Shown: positions 27,629-36,586, numbered from the stretch's first letter. The stretch is DNA of 64,000 nt from Rhodanobacter sp. T12-5 (GCF_008329435.1 NZ_NPKN01000008.1:124001-188000), one strand, 5' to 3'. Translations and numbers: made by a program. Notes: generated by a model from the letters alone, not told the origin.

Positions 27629-29065
27629 TCAGGCGGGTGCAGCAAAGCGCGCGAGCTCGGAAACGAACGGTGCATAGGACCACCAGCGCCCGACCGATGT
27701 CCTGTATAGGGGCTGACGCGCCTGCCAGACGCTGGCAGACCGGACCGGCGTCGGGTCATTTGCAGACGCAGTTACCGCTGTCCCCATCCCGATAAAGTCG
27801 CGCAACTTGGCCAAGGTGACGTCAGGGTCGGTTACCAGCGTCTCGTAATCGAGCTCGAAGATTGGCAACTGCACGGTCTGCTTCCAGTGTCGCAACAACG
27901 CATCGTGTCCATCCATGTATCTCTGCATATCGTCGAAGTCATAGGCGAAGCCAAGATCGGGGTGTGCGAAGTCCTGGCTCCACAGCGACAACGCGGTATC
28001 GGCGCGGTCGCGGCGCAGGTGGATCACGCGGGCCTGCGGAAACATCGCGGCGACGATGTGCAGGTAACGGAAGTTCAATGGGTCCTGGTCGAGGTACCAC
28101 GTTGCTGGCGCATCATCCTGAATCGCCAGCGTGCGATACAGGTTGGCAGCTTCCCCGAGTGCGACACTGCTGGCCAGGTGCCCGCCGGCAACCAGCTGAT
28201 CCGCAATGAAACGCAATGTGCGCATCTCGCCACGATCACGGACACCGGCCCCGCCCGCCAGCAGCGTCGCGATCAGCGTCGTGCCAGTCCGCGGCAAGCC
28301 GACGATGAAGACGGGTGCGAAGTCGCGGTGGAACGCTGCGTTTGCAGGCGCCACCTGCTCGCCCAGTCGCGCGGCAACGAATCGCTGCCAGGCCACGCCA
28401 TCCCAAGGCCACGCCGCATGGATCATCGCGTTGGCCGCCCGCAGGGTCGCTGCCGCCGCGCGGTAGTCGGCTAGATCGTTTTGAGCCTTGGCCAAGGCGA
28501 AGCCCGCGGATGCGCGTGACCGCGGATTGAAACGCGCATCCGCGAAGTTTCGTGCGAACCATGAGATCTCGGCATCAGCCACATCGACATAGCGACGTGT
28601 ATTGGCCAACGCCGCCAGCACATGGTGCCGATCCGAATCGATACCCGCGTGCAGCGCCGCCAGGTAACGCGCGCGCGACAATGCAAAATGGCCCGCCTCC
28701 CGCGCGACGTTGCCCGCCAGCATCAGCAATTCGGGTGAAACCGCGCCGCGGGCCAGCGCTCCTTCGCAAATCTTCTCCGCCACGGCGTGCCGATCACACT
28801 CTCGGACGAATTCCGCGCTGCGCAAACTCGTGCTCGCCTCAAATTCGCTGGCGCGACATAAGGTCAACAACGTCTCGGCCGCCGCACTGAAGCGTCCTTG
28901 GCTTCGCTGCACCTCTGCGAGCAGCATGCCCACCTCCACACGGGCCGGCTCCTGAGCCTGTAGCGTGCTCAGCAGTGTCTCGGCCTGCTCCGGCTTGTTG
29001 CTCTGGAACAGGCTTCGCGCCTCGGCAAGGCGGGCGTCGTGTGAAGCGGGGGCGGCAGCCTGCAT
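27629..29065 (-). CDS. TPR-containing sulfotransferase family protein
   Basis: This 478-aa protein has an N-terminal TPR-like half (about 10-220, helical pairs such as ARLAEARSLFQSNKPEQAETLL) and a C-terminal sulfotransferase domain. The PAPS 5'-phosphosulfate loop FIVGLPRTGTTLIATLL is at about 253-269; the 3'-phosphate region VIHLRRDRADTALSLWSQDF follows. No signal peptide or TM is seen. Such TPR-sulfotransferases are frequent near TonB receptors in Xanthomonadales and Sphingomonadales; the acceptor is unknown, and a tyrosyl-protein-sulfotransferase-like role is speculative. It is transcribed toward the second TonB receptor. Confidence 0.87.
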   Translation of the reverse strand: MQAAAPASHDARLAEARSLFQSNKPEQAETLLSTLQAQEPARVEVGMLLAEVQRSQGRFSAAAETLLTLCRASEFEASTSLRSAEFVRECDRHAVAEKICEGALARGAVSPELLMLAGNVAREAGHFALSRARYLAALHAGIDSDRHHVLAALANTRRYVDVADAEISWFARNFADARFNPRSRASAGFALAKAQNDLADYRAAAATLRAANAMIHAAWPWDGVAWQRFVAARLGEQVAPANAAFHRDFAPVFIVGLPRTGTTLIATLLAGGAGVRDRGEMRTLRFIADQLVAGGHLASSVALGEAANLYRTLAIQDDAPATWYLDQDPLNFRYLHIVAAMFPQARVIHLRRDRADTALSLWSQDFAHPDLGFAYDFDDMQRYMDGHDALLRHWKQTVQLPIFELDYETLVTDPDVTLAKLRDFIGMGTAVTASANDPTPVRSASVWQARQPLYRTSVGRWWSYAPFVSELARFAAPA

Positions 29066-29370
29066 ACTGGCATCCGGGTGAGTGCTTCGATAAGCATAGC
29101 CAGTTCCGGTGCGGTGGTTCTGTCGCCATGCAATACAGATACCGAACGGTACCGGCGAATGGCGAGATCAGCGACAACCGCGCGCGGTGTGCCGAATCAT
29201 GCCGGACCAGCAGCGCTCGCTGAACGAGGCCGCTTCATGGGAGCCGATGCGCCAGCCTCTGTTGGTCATGACGACAACGTGGTTGGCGAGGGCGATGGCC
29301 GCACAGCTCTGCTTCGGCAGGCGCCCCGGCTACTGCGAGGCCGTGAAGCAGGGTTCAAGACCGCTCAAGA

Positions 29371-29418
29371 CTGACGCGCGGCGGCATGCCCGACGAAACG
29401 ACCATCCTCAACTTTCGC
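29371..29418 (+). pseudogene. Fragment of an IS5-family-like transposase
   Basis: The plus-strand frame reads L-T-R-G-G-M-P-D-E-T-T-I-L-N-F-R. This strongly resembles the conserved 'RGGIPDETTILNFR' block in the N-terminal part of IS5-group transposases. The match stops abruptly where repeat copy B begins, so only a remnant of about 16 codons is recognisable. Confidence 0.45.
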
Positions 29419-29597
29419 GCAGACACTGACCTTGTTCGCCTTGTCGAGCCTGCGGATGGCAAGACGAACGCCGATGCTGACGGGAGAGGTGCGTCCATGA
29501 TCGGGGATTCACTCCGAGAGAGCGCCAAAAGCCCCGTTACGGGCTTCATCGAAGGCGTATTTCAAGAACAACGAGCCTCGTTCAACAATCGCCTGAC
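29419..29597 (+). repeat. Direct repeat copy B (about 180 bp)
   Basis: This is the counterpart of 24752-24935 in the same orientation, starting GCAGACACTGACCTTGTTCG and ending TTCAACAATCGCCTGAC. It is fused directly to the transposase remnant on its left, linking the repeat family to insertion-sequence activity. Confidence 0.8.
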
Positions 29598-29705
29598 TGT
29601 TGAAATGGACTTTCGCAAGTTTTTACAAGATGCTCTGAATAGGTTTCTCTCCGGATCCAGTGCTCTATCGCAGCCTCACCTGGCCCCTGCTACGAGGAAA
29701 CACTC

Positions 29706-31007
29706 ATGGAAACAAACGACTCGATGCACTCAAGTCGCCGTAACTTTCTGAAGACATCCGCGCTCGGCATGGCTGCACTGCCAGCGGCCATGCTCGGCGG
29801 CAACAGCCTGTCAGGCTTGCATGCAGCCGAAGTGGTCAAGCTGCCGCCCTCGATCCTGGCGCTGCAGTCTGTGACTTCCAGGATCGTGCCCATCACGAAT
29901 AGCGAGCGCAAGGCGCGGCTCGCGAAAGCGCAGCAGCTCATGGCGGAAAACAAGATCGACGCCATGTATATGGATGGCGGCAGCTCGATGGAATATTTCA
30001 CCGGCATCCGTTGGTTCACCAGCGAACGCCTGATGGGATTTGTCTTGCCCAAGGTGGGGGACCCCATCTACATCACGCCCGCATTCGAACAGAGCAGGGC
30101 ACAGGAGCAAATCGTATTCGGCCATGACGTCCGAGTCTGGCAAGAGCATGAAGATCCGTACCAACGGGTGGCGCAGGTGATGTCCGACCTGCATGCTTCA
30201 ACCGGGACGCTCGGAATTGAAGAGCAGGTGCCGTATTTCCGCACTTCGCGCATTGCCGAGGCGCTGCCGCATGCGCGACTGGTCTCAGCGATACCGATCA
30301 CCGGCGGCTGTCGCTCAATCAAGAGCCCCGCCGAACTGGCGCTGATGCAGGTTGCCAACGATGCGACGCTGGCGGCCTATCACGCCATCTATCTGGGCCT
30401 GGAACCGGGCATCACGCAGGACACCGTGCGCGATTGGCTAGCCGCCGCCTATGAACGTCTGGGCGTATCCGGTGGAGCGAGCATCAACGTCGGCAAATAC
30501 ACGGCGTTGCCGCATGGTTCGGTCGTGCCGCAGCGTCTCGTCGAAGGCACGCCGCTGCTGATCGACGGCGACGCCGTGGTGGAGGGCTACCATAGCGACA
30601 TTAGCCGTACCTTCGTCCTGGGCAAGCCGAGTGACAAGATGAAGAAGGTCTTCGACATCGTGCACAAGGCTCAAGCGGCAGCGCTGAAGGCCGCGCATCC
30701 CGGGGCAACCATGGAATCGATAGACGCCGCCGCACGCAAGGTCATCGTCGACAGTGGTTATGGCCCGGACTACAAGTATTTTGGTCATCGCCTCGGTCAT
30801 GGCATCGGCATGAACGGCCACGAGTGGTATTACCTGGTGCGCGGCAACAAGCGCAAGATGGAAAGGAACATGACCTTCAGCGACGAGCCGGGCATCTACA
30901 TCCCGGGCGAGTTCGGCGTGCGCCTGGAAGACGACATGTACATAACCGAAAACGGCGCCCAACTGTTCACGCCGCAGAGTCCTTCGCTCGAACGTCCGTT
31001 TTCGTGA
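29706..31007 (+). CDS. Tat-exported M24 metallopeptidase, Xaa-Pro dipeptidase/aminopeptidase P type
   Basis: This 433-aa protein has a twin-arginine signal (SRRNFLKTSALGMAALPAA, about 10-27), so it is exported folded. The pita-bread domain carries the five M24 metal ligands: D287, D298 (GYHSDISRTF), H365 (GHRLGHGIGM), E394 (SDEPGIYIPG) and E408 (VRLEDDMYI). Upstream HGSVVPQ supplies the accessory His. M24 enzymes of this type cleave Xaa-Pro bonds. A periplasmic Xaa-Pro peptidase beside a hydroxyproline pathway suggests digestion of Pro/Hyp-rich peptides (inference). GAGGA lies upstream of ATG 29706. Creatinase-type homologues share the fold, so exact specificity is open. Confidence 0.88.
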   Translation: METNDSMHSSRRNFLKTSALGMAALPAAMLGGNSLSGLHAAEVVKLPPSILALQSVTSRIVPITNSERKARLAKAQQLMAENKIDAMYMDGGSSMEYFTGIRWFTSERLMGFVLPKVGDPIYITPAFEQSRAQEQIVFGHDVRVWQEHEDPYQRVAQVMSDLHASTGTLGIEEQVPYFRTSRIAEALPHARLVSAIPITGGCRSIKSPAELALMQVANDATLAAYHAIYLGLEPGITQDTVRDWLAAAYERLGVSGGASINVGKYTALPHGSVVPQRLVEGTPLLIDGDAVVEGYHSDISRTFVLGKPSDKMKKVFDIVHKAQAAALKAAHPGATMESIDAAARKVIVDSGYGPDYKYFGHRLGHGIGMNGHEWYYLVRGNKRKMERNMTFSDEPGIYIPGEFGVRLEDDMYITENGAQLFTPQSPSLERPFS

Positions 31008-31013
31008 TCACGG

Positions 31014-31110
31014 ATGCGGGGGTTTTACCCCGTTAACGCGGACACTTCCAAGAAAACCGGTCATGGTCAAAAAAGGAGTGTCATGTCCAAGCGAAGAAAG
31101 TTCAGCGCAC
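31014..31110 (+). pseudogene. Terminal fragment of an IS3-like element (orfA start)
   Basis: GCGGGGGTTTTACCCCGTTAACGCGG resembles an insertion-sequence end, and GGAGTGTC leads into ATG 31083 with MSKRRKFSA, the typical opening of IS3-family OrfA. The frame then diverges and stops after 49 codons without further similarity. It looks like about 100 bp of IS left end stranded 140 bp from tRNA-Thr. The CGGGG/CCCCG hairpin at the start could also act as a weak terminator for the peptidase gene. Confidence 0.4.
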
Positions 31111-31249
31111 CAGCGCCGGTTGCTTCCGCCATGGCGGCCGCCAGGCAATTCAGCATCGATGGAAAAATGGGACCAACAAACTCCAACGCACATACTGCCA
31201 TGGGCACGATGCTCCCACGCAGAGCGTGTTGAGCAATAAGCGTTTTTAT

Positions 31250-31325
31250 TGGTGCCGGCACCCGGATTCGAACTGGGGACCTACTGATTACAAATCAGTT
31301 GCTCTACCAACTGAGCTATGCCGGC
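31250..31325 (-). tRNA. tRNA-Thr(UGU), CCA encoded
   Basis: The minus strand reads GCCGGCA...TGCCGGC-A-CCA with a 7-bp acceptor stem, the D-loop segment AGCTCAGTTGGTAGAGC, anticodon stem ACTGA/TCAGT around loop TTTGTAA (anticodon TGT), and T-arm GTTCGAATC. The 76-nt cloverleaf is complete and the 3' CCA is genomically encoded. Confidence 0.97.
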
Positions 31326-31358
31326 GAAGGTGGGGATTCTAGCAGCCGGATCGCGCGT

Positions 31359-32024
31359 TCAGAAGCATCCGGTGCTGTGCGAACCTATGCCGTCGGCGTG
31401 GATGCGGCTGTGCCAGTCGAAGTGGCTGGCGTCGGCGACGACCAGGTCCAGCCAGTATTCGGGCACGTTTTCGCTGCGCTCGCTCATGCGGGCGGGGAAG
31501 CCGGCGGCGACAATGTCGTCGCGACGTTTGCGCGCATTGGCCGGATCCTTGAACAGGCCCAGCGAAATGGTGTTGGGTTGATCGCCGGAACTGACCACGA
31601 AGTAGTCGCTGATATGGTGCTGGTCGAGCTGTCGCGCCTCTTGCAATGCCTGCGCGCGGCTGCCGGCAGCCGGCAGGTAGACCCACCAGCCGCGGGTCTG
31701 GCTGGACTGTTCCTGGCGCGAACGCATGCGGGTGGCCAGCGGCGCCAATGCCTGGCGCGCATTGCGCAGATCCTGCGGGGTGGCGAACGGGCCCAGCGCG
31801 AGACAACTGCTCGACGCGCGCGGTGCCGTGTCGATCGCCGGCTCGGGCATCGCGACCGGCGGCGATGGCGGCGCCGACTCCGGCAATTCCGACAGCAGGC
31901 GCAATTCCGCCACGCCCGGATCGCCGGGGCTGCCACCACGGGCATACGGCTGCCCCAGCAGGAGCCATGCGCCCACCGCGATATTGAGTGCGCTCAACAG
32001 TACAAACAGAAGACGCAGGAACAT
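31359..32024 (-). CDS. SPOR-like single-TM protein
   Basis: This 221-aa protein has one N-terminal hydrophobic segment (FLRLLFVLLSALNIAVGAWLLL), a Pro-rich linker, and two regions resembling SPOR modules (CLALGPFATPQDLRNA; SLGLFKDPANARKRRDDIVAAGF). SPOR domains bind denuded septal peptidoglycan. ATG 32024 follows GGGGG; the in-frame TTG at 32042 is less likely. It lies 49 bp after coaX in the birA-coaX-SPOR order that is common in Xanthomonadales, so it probably belongs to that operon. The next feature downstream is tRNA-Thr. Confidence 0.78.
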   Translation of the reverse strand: MFLRLLFVLLSALNIAVGAWLLLGQPYARGGSPGDPGVAELRLLSELPESAPPSPPVAMPEPAIDTAPRASSSCLALGPFATPQDLRNARQALAPLATRMRSRQEQSSQTRGWWVYLPAAGSRAQALQEARQLDQHHISDYFVVSSGDQPNTISLGLFKDPANARKRRDDIVAAGFPARMSERSENVPEYWLDLVVADASHFDWHSRIHADGIGSHSTGCF

Positions 32025-32073
32025 CGAACCCCCATCCGGCAACCGCCGTCATTCTAAACGGATGAGCTCGACG

Positions 32074-32814
32074 TCATTGCGCATTCGCCCACACCGCCAG
32101 GCCACGCAGCACGCCGTCCTGGCTCAGCCGGGCCGGTAACGACAGCAGCGGCATCAACGTCGCTGCGTCACCGCCGCCGAGAATCAGCGATGGCGCGCCA
32201 TCGAGTCTCGCCGCCATCCGCGTGGCGAAACGCTCGATCAGCGCGGCGGCGGCCTGGAAGCAACCGGAGACCACTGCATCGGCGGTGTTGTCCGCAAGTT
32301 CGAGGATCTCTCCCGGCCGATCCAGCCGCACCTTGGCGGTCGCGTCGAGCAGCGACTGCCGCATCAACTGCGGACCGGGCGCGATCAACCCTCCCAGGTG
32401 GCGGCCGTCGCTGGCCAGCGCATCGAGCGTCAGCGCCGTGCCGACACCGGCCAGTACGCACGGCGCGCGACCATCGGCATACGCGGCCACCATGGCCAGG
32501 AAACGGTCCACCCCGAGCCGCTGCGGTTCGGCATAAGCGTTGCGCACGCCGCAGGCGCTGGCCGGCGTGCGCCACCAGCCAGGCGCACGGGCGAACAGAC
32601 TACCGACGACCTCTGCCACCAGGGCTTCACGGACGGCATCGACGACGGATGCCGCGATCACCGTGTCCGGCCTGGGCAGGCCACTCCAGGCCAGTTGCAG
32701 CCCGGCCATCGTGTCCTCCCGCCAGTCCACTGCGCCACGCGCCAGCCATCCTTCCGGCTGCGCCTGCAACGCCCATTTCAGCCGTGTATTGCCCAGATCG
32801 AGCAGCAACCTCAT
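32074..32814 (-). CDS. coaX: Type III pantothenate kinase
   Basis: This 246-aa protein of the ASKHA fold has an N-terminal phosphate loop LLLDLGNTRLKWAL (3-16), the pantothenate-site region QRLGVDRFLAMVAAY, GVGTALTLDAL, GGLIAPGP and a C-terminal ILGGGDA. CoaX phosphorylates pantothenate in the first step of coenzyme A synthesis and is insensitive to CoA feedback. The start at 32814 overlaps the birA stop by 4 bp (ATGA), the usual birA-coaX arrangement. Confidence 0.95.
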   Translation of the reverse strand: MRLLLDLGNTRLKWALQAQPEGWLARGAVDWREDTMAGLQLAWSGLPRPDTVIAASVVDAVREALVAEVVGSLFARAPGWWRTPASACGVRNAYAEPQRLGVDRFLAMVAAYADGRAPCVLAGVGTALTLDALASDGRHLGGLIAPGPQLMRQSLLDATAKVRLDRPGEILELADNTADAVVSGCFQAAAALIERFATRMAARLDGAPSLILGGGDAATLMPLLSLPARLSQDGVLRGLAVWANAQ

Positions 32815-33800
32815 GCGCGGCGCACCGTGACGTCGGCGCTGTCGATCCGGCGCACGCTGCCGTCGGCCATGCGCACTTCCAGTGCCCCTCGCGCATCCAC
32901 GCCGGCACCGATACCGGCGAACGTGCCCAGTCCGCCGCTGAGCTGCAACGGCTGATCGCGCAGCAGGTCGTGCCGCGCATAGTCGGCGACGAATCCGGCA
33001 AAGCCATCGCGCTCGAACTGGCGCAGGCCATCGACCAGCGCCACGATCAGCGCCGCCGCGACGCGGTTGCGATCCGGCGGCGTCCCGCCGGCCAGCGTGG
33101 CCAGGTCGCACGCCGGCTGCCCGGCCTGTTCGCGCAACGCCTCGGTCAGTCGCAGGTTGAGGCCGATGCCGATGATGGCCGCACACGGCCCCTGATACTC
33201 GCCGCTCAATTCGACCAGGATGCCGCCCAGCTTGCCGCCGGGTCGGCCATCGCCGACGGCCAGCACGTCGTTCGGCCATTTCAGGCCGGCGCCGGCGAGG
33301 CCCAACTGTTCCAGCGCACGCATGACGATCACGCCGATCGCCAGCGACAAACCGCTCAGCGCGGCAAATCCCCGATCGAAGCGCTTGAGGCAGGACAGAT
33401 ACAGGTTCAGTCCCGGCGGCGACAACCATTCGCGCCCGCGCCTGCCGCGACCCGCGCTCTGGGTTTCGGCCAGCACGATGCTGAAGTCGTTGGCGCCGGC
33501 TCCGCGACGTTGCAATTCGCTGGAGGTGGAGTCGAGTTCCCAATGCACCTCCAGTGCGCCCAGTGCCCGCGCCGCCGACGCCGGCAGCGACGCGCGGATC
33601 TGCGCAGCGTCCAGCATCTGCAGCGGCCACGGCAGGCGATAGCCGGCCGCGCCGCGCGCCTCGATCGGTACGCCACGGGCGCGCAGGGCCTCGACCTGCT
33701 TCCAGATCGCCGCCCGGGTCATGCCGGCCTGGTCGGCGAGGCCGGCCCCGGAAAGCGGTTCGCCCGCAGCGAGCATCGCCAGCAGTTGTGCCGGTTGCAT
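32811..33800 (-). CDS. birA: Bifunctional biotin-[acetyl-CoA-carboxylase] ligase / biotin operon repressor
   Basis: This 329-aa protein has an N-terminal winged helix (LLAMLAAGEPLSGAGLADQ, GMTRAAIWKQVEALRARG, about 5-50) and a ligase domain with STSSEL, biotin/ATP loop GRGRRGREWLSPPG, KWPNDVL and GGKLGGILVE, plus a C-terminal SH3-like cap. It joins biotin to the BCCP subunit of acetyl-CoA carboxylase and may repress biotin genes. ATG 33800 (MQPAQLLAML) is preferred because the longer frame upstream has no family similarity. Confidence 0.95.
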   Translation of the reverse strand: MQPAQLLAMLAAGEPLSGAGLADQAGMTRAAIWKQVEALRARGVPIEARGAAGYRLPWPLQMLDAAQIRASLPASAARALGALEVHWELDSTSSELQRRGAGANDFSIVLAETQSAGRGRRGREWLSPPGLNLYLSCLKRFDRGFAALSGLSLAIGVIVMRALEQLGLAGAGLKWPNDVLAVGDGRPGGKLGGILVELSGEYQGPCAAIIGIGLNLRLTEALREQAGQPACDLATLAGGTPPDRNRVAAALIVALVDGLRQFERDGFAGFVADYARHDLLRDQPLQLSGGLGTFAGIGAGVDARGALEVRMADGSVRRIDSADVTVRRA

Positions 33801-34011
33801 CAGCAAGTCCCTGATGCGTAAGCGGCAAGCGAGCGATGGCGGCGGGAAACGACGGAACGGTGCACGATGGTCATCGCCGGATTTTAGCCCGACCGGACCG
33901 CCCCGCGGACCGCCGTACTCGCCCGGCGGCCTCGCGGCAACAGCACTGGCATGCGGTGAATGTTTCTGAGACGATCCGGGTCTTAGCTTGCGGGGCAGGA
34001 GGTCGATCGCC

Positions 34012-34329
34012 ATGCGCGCCACATACTGGATTATCGGTTGCACCCTGTGCATCGCCGGGATCGGGAGTGCCGCTGCGACGAATCTGGAGACTCAGGACAT
34101 GGATTCGTCGCACGCCACGATCGATAGCGCCAGCCCGCATGAAAGCAACAGCAGCGGCGGCGATGTGCTGGGTTTGAACCGCGACGCCCCTCCGGCCAGC
34201 AACAGCGACGGCGCAGGCACGCCGACCCATGGCGGCGGCGAACATTCGGGCGGAACCTCGTCCGCTCCGGCGCCTGCACGTCGGCCGCATCTGGGCTGGC
34301 AATCGCTGCTGCCTGGCTCCATCCAGTAA
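34012..34329 (+). CDS. Small exported low-complexity protein, function unknown
   Basis: This 105-aa protein begins with a signal peptide (MRATYWIIGCTLCIAGIGSAAA) and continues as a Ser/Gly/His/Pro-rich chain without domains (ESNSSGGD, HGGGEHSGGTSSAPAP), ending LGWQSLLPGSIQ. GGAGG is well placed before ATG 34012, supporting translation. It precedes mtfA by 12 bp and is probably co-transcribed with it. It is divergent from birA. Confidence 0.6.
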   Translation: MRATYWIIGCTLCIAGIGSAAATNLETQDMDSSHATIDSASPHESNSSGGDVLGLNRDAPPASNSDGAGTPTHGGGEHSGGTSSAPAPARRPHLGWQSLLPGSIQ

Positions 34330-34341
34330 GCGCTCGGCGTC

Positions 34342-35136
34342 ATGCCGGGGCACTGGTGGCAATCACTGCGAACGCATTTCGAACCGCCACCGGTAGCCGA
34401 CCCGTTGTGGCGGCGCGCGCTGATGGCCTGCCCGCTCGCACGGCGACTGGATCCGGAGCGACAACAACGCCTGCGCAAGCTGGCCAGCCTGTTCCTCGCG
34501 CGCAAGCAGTTCCATGCGCTGGCCGGTGTCGTGCTGGACGACTACTGGCGATTGTTGATCGCCATGCAGGCTTGCCTGCCGGCGTTGCAGCAAGGTGCCG
34601 CCAGTTTGCGCGGCTGGCGCGAGGTATTGATCTACCCCGGTGAGTTCAAGGTACGCCGCAGTCATCACGACGATCACACCGGCGTCGTCACCGAAGGCGA
34701 CGAGATGCGCATCGGCGAGGCGTGGGAGCATGGCCCGCTGGTATTGTCGCTGGCCGACGTGCAACTGGACCTGGAGCAGCCTTGGGACGGCTACAACGTG
34801 GTCGTGCACGAGATGGCACACAAACTGGACATGCTCGACGGCCCGCCCGATGGCGTGCCGCCGCTGGTGGAGATTCCGCGGCGGCGCTGGATCATGCAGT
34901 TCCAGCAGGCCTACGACCGCCTGGCCAGCATGCCGGCGGACAGCCGCGACAGCCCGATCGACCATTACGCCGCCGAAAGTGCCAGCGAATATTTTGCGGT
35001 GGTGAGCGAACTGCACTACTCGCAGCCCGACTTGCTGCGCCAGGCGGAACCGGCGATCGCCGAATTGCTCGAAGCGTTCTACGGTCGCTCGCCGGCCGAT
35101 GCCTGCGAGTCGCCCGCCTACTGTCGCTCGCGCTGA
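34342..35136 (+). CDS. mtfA: Zinc-dependent peptidase MtfA (M90 family)
   Basis: This 264-aa protein carries zinc motif HEMAH (H156, E157, H160, followed by KLDMLDG) and a distal Glu at about E216 in ESASEYFAV, the third ligand. EVLIYPGEF and GEAWEHGPLVLSLADV are typical MtfA blocks. In E. coli MtfA binds the repressor Mlc and modulates glucose PTS expression; whether an Mlc target exists here is unknown. The gene is convergent with the phoQ-like gene (10 bp between stops). Confidence 0.93.
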   Translation: MPGHWWQSLRTHFEPPPVADPLWRRALMACPLARRLDPERQQRLRKLASLFLARKQFHALAGVVLDDYWRLLIAMQACLPALQQGAASLRGWREVLIYPGEFKVRRSHHDDHTGVVTEGDEMRIGEAWEHGPLVLSLADVQLDLEQPWDGYNVVVHEMAHKLDMLDGPPDGVPPLVEIPRRRWIMQFQQAYDRLASMPADSRDSPIDHYAAESASEYFAVVSELHYSQPDLLRQAEPAIAELLEAFYGRSPADACESPAYCRSR

Positions 35137-35146
35137 ACCGGGAACC

Positions 35147-36586
35147 TCAGCTCGTCGGCAGATTCACGCTGAAGCGGGCACCACCCAGTTCCGGAGAACG
35201 GTCGACCACCAGTTCCCCGCGATAGGCATGCACGATGTCCTGCACGATCGACAGGCCGATACCGTGGCCCTGCACCCGCTCGTCGCCGCGCACGCCGCGC
35301 TGCAGCACCTTCTCGATCTTGTCCGCGGCGATGCCCGGGCCATCGTCTTCCACGCCCAGCCACAATCCGGGTCGCTGCTGCCGGCCGGAATTGGGCTGCA
35401 TCTTCACCACCAGCAGCACGCGGTGGCCGGCCCACTTGAACGCGTTCTCCAGCAGGTTGCCCATCAGCTCCAGCAAGTCGCCCTGCTCGCCGTAGAACAC
35501 CGCGCCCTCCTCGATATCGAATTCGCACAGCACATTCTTGGCGGCGTAGACCTTTTCCAGACCCTGCACCAGATCTTCCGCGTGGCTGGCGATCGGCACT
35601 GCGCTGGCAAAGGTCTGCCGGCCGGACGTGGCGGCGCGCGACAGCTGGTAGGCAACCAGTTCGTTCATCCGCCGCACCTGGTCGAGCACGCTGCCCCGCT
35701 GCTCCGCGTCGTCGCCAGCCGGCGACTCCAGCTGGGAGCGGATCACTGCCAGCGGCGTCTTCAGGCTGTGCGCCAGGTCGGCCAGGGTGTGCCGGTAGCG
35801 CGTGCGCTGCTCGCGCTCGTTGGTGATGAACGCGTTGATGCGCTCGGTCAGGCCGGTAAGTTCCAGCGGGTACTGGCTGTCCAGTTGTTCGCTGTCGCCG
35901 CGCTCGACCCGGCTCATGTCGCTGGCCACCTTGCGCAGCGGGGTCAGGCTCCAGCGCAGCAGCAGCAGTTGCAGCACGATCAGCATCACGCCGAGGATCG
36001 ACAGCCAGATCACCAGGGTGTGGCGGAACACCGCGTTTTCGCCTTCCAGCTGATCCTCGGTCTGCGCTACCAACACGGTGAACCGCACGGGCTTCTTCTG
36101 CTCGGTATCCCACGCCAGGCCGTAACTGTAGTAATACAGCCGACCCATGCGCGTGTCGACCGGGCCGACGAATCGGCTCTCGCCCGGCTGCAGGGGCTTC
36201 AGAAAGCTGAAGTCGCGGCCGATCGCCGAGGACGATTTCCAGTGAAAGCCGTTATCGCCCACGGCCATCGCGTACAAGCCCGAACCGGGTCGCGAAAAGC
36301 TGGGATCGGGCGCGGTATCGGGCGGCAACAGCTTGCCGTACCGGTTGACGTCGGTATTGGTGATGTACGCAATCGCGAAATTCTCGAGCCGGTCATGCAG
36401 CGTGCGCAGCGCGCGCGCCTTGTTGGTCTGCGTCAGGGTGAGCCCGACCAGGCCGAGGAAACCGGCCAGCACGAAACTGGTGGCGATCGCCGCGCGCGCC
36501 GCCAGTGAAAGCGGGCGGCGCGGCGACCTGCGCTCATTCGTCGTCGCCGTCGGTGCGCGGGATGGCAAAGCGGTATCCGCGTCCAC
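35147..36586 (-). CDS. phoQ: PhoQ-like sensor histidine kinase (non-ATG start, position uncertain)
   Basis: Two TM segments (near the N-terminus AIATSFVLAGFLGLVGLTL; and LVIWLSILGVMLIVLQLLLL) flank a periplasmic sensor region. HAMP, a HisKA box (LADLAHSLKTPLAVI, phospho-His), N box LMGNLLENAFKWA, G1 VEDDGPGI and G2 GHGIGLSIV follow. It pairs with the response regulator upstream, overlapping it. No ATG fits: the frame is open back through phoP, and the best candidates are GTG 36586 (479 aa, used here) or TTG 36568 (473 aa), both inside the phoP 3' end, without strong ribosome sites. The PhoQ assignment rests on the PhoP-type partner and architecture. Confidence 0.85.
   Translation of the reverse strand: MDADTALPSRAPTATTNERRSPRRPLSLAARAAIATSFVLAGFLGLVGLTLTQTNKARALRTLHDRLENFAIAYITNTDVNRYGKLLPPDTAPDPSFSRPGSGLYAMAVGDNGFHWKSSSAIGRDFSFLKPLQPGESRFVGPVDTRMGRLYYYSYGLAWDTEQKKPVRFTVLVAQTEDQLEGENAVFRHTLVIWLSILGVMLIVLQLLLLRWSLTPLRKVASDMSRVERGDSEQLDSQYPLELTGLTERINAFITNEREQRTRYRHTLADLAHSLKTPLAVIRSQLESPAGDDAEQRGSVLDQVRRMNELVAYQLSRAATSGRQTFASAVPIASHAEDLVQGLEKVYAAKNVLCEFDIEEGAVFYGEQGDLLELMGNLLENAFKWAGHRVLLVVKMQPNSGRQQRPGLWLGVEDDGPGIAADKIEKVLQRGVRGDERVQGHGIGLSIVQDIVHAYRGELVVDRSPELGGARFSVNLPTS

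Larger units (their letters stand above)
29066..29705. other. 640-bp divergent gap with decayed transposase and repeat copy B
   Basis: This region separates the sulfotransferase (minus) from the Xaa-Pro peptidase (plus). It holds an IS5-like transposase fragment around 29370-29420 and direct repeat copy B. Other open frames across it are short and unrecognisable. Promoters for both flanking genes must lie at its ends. Confidence 0.5.
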
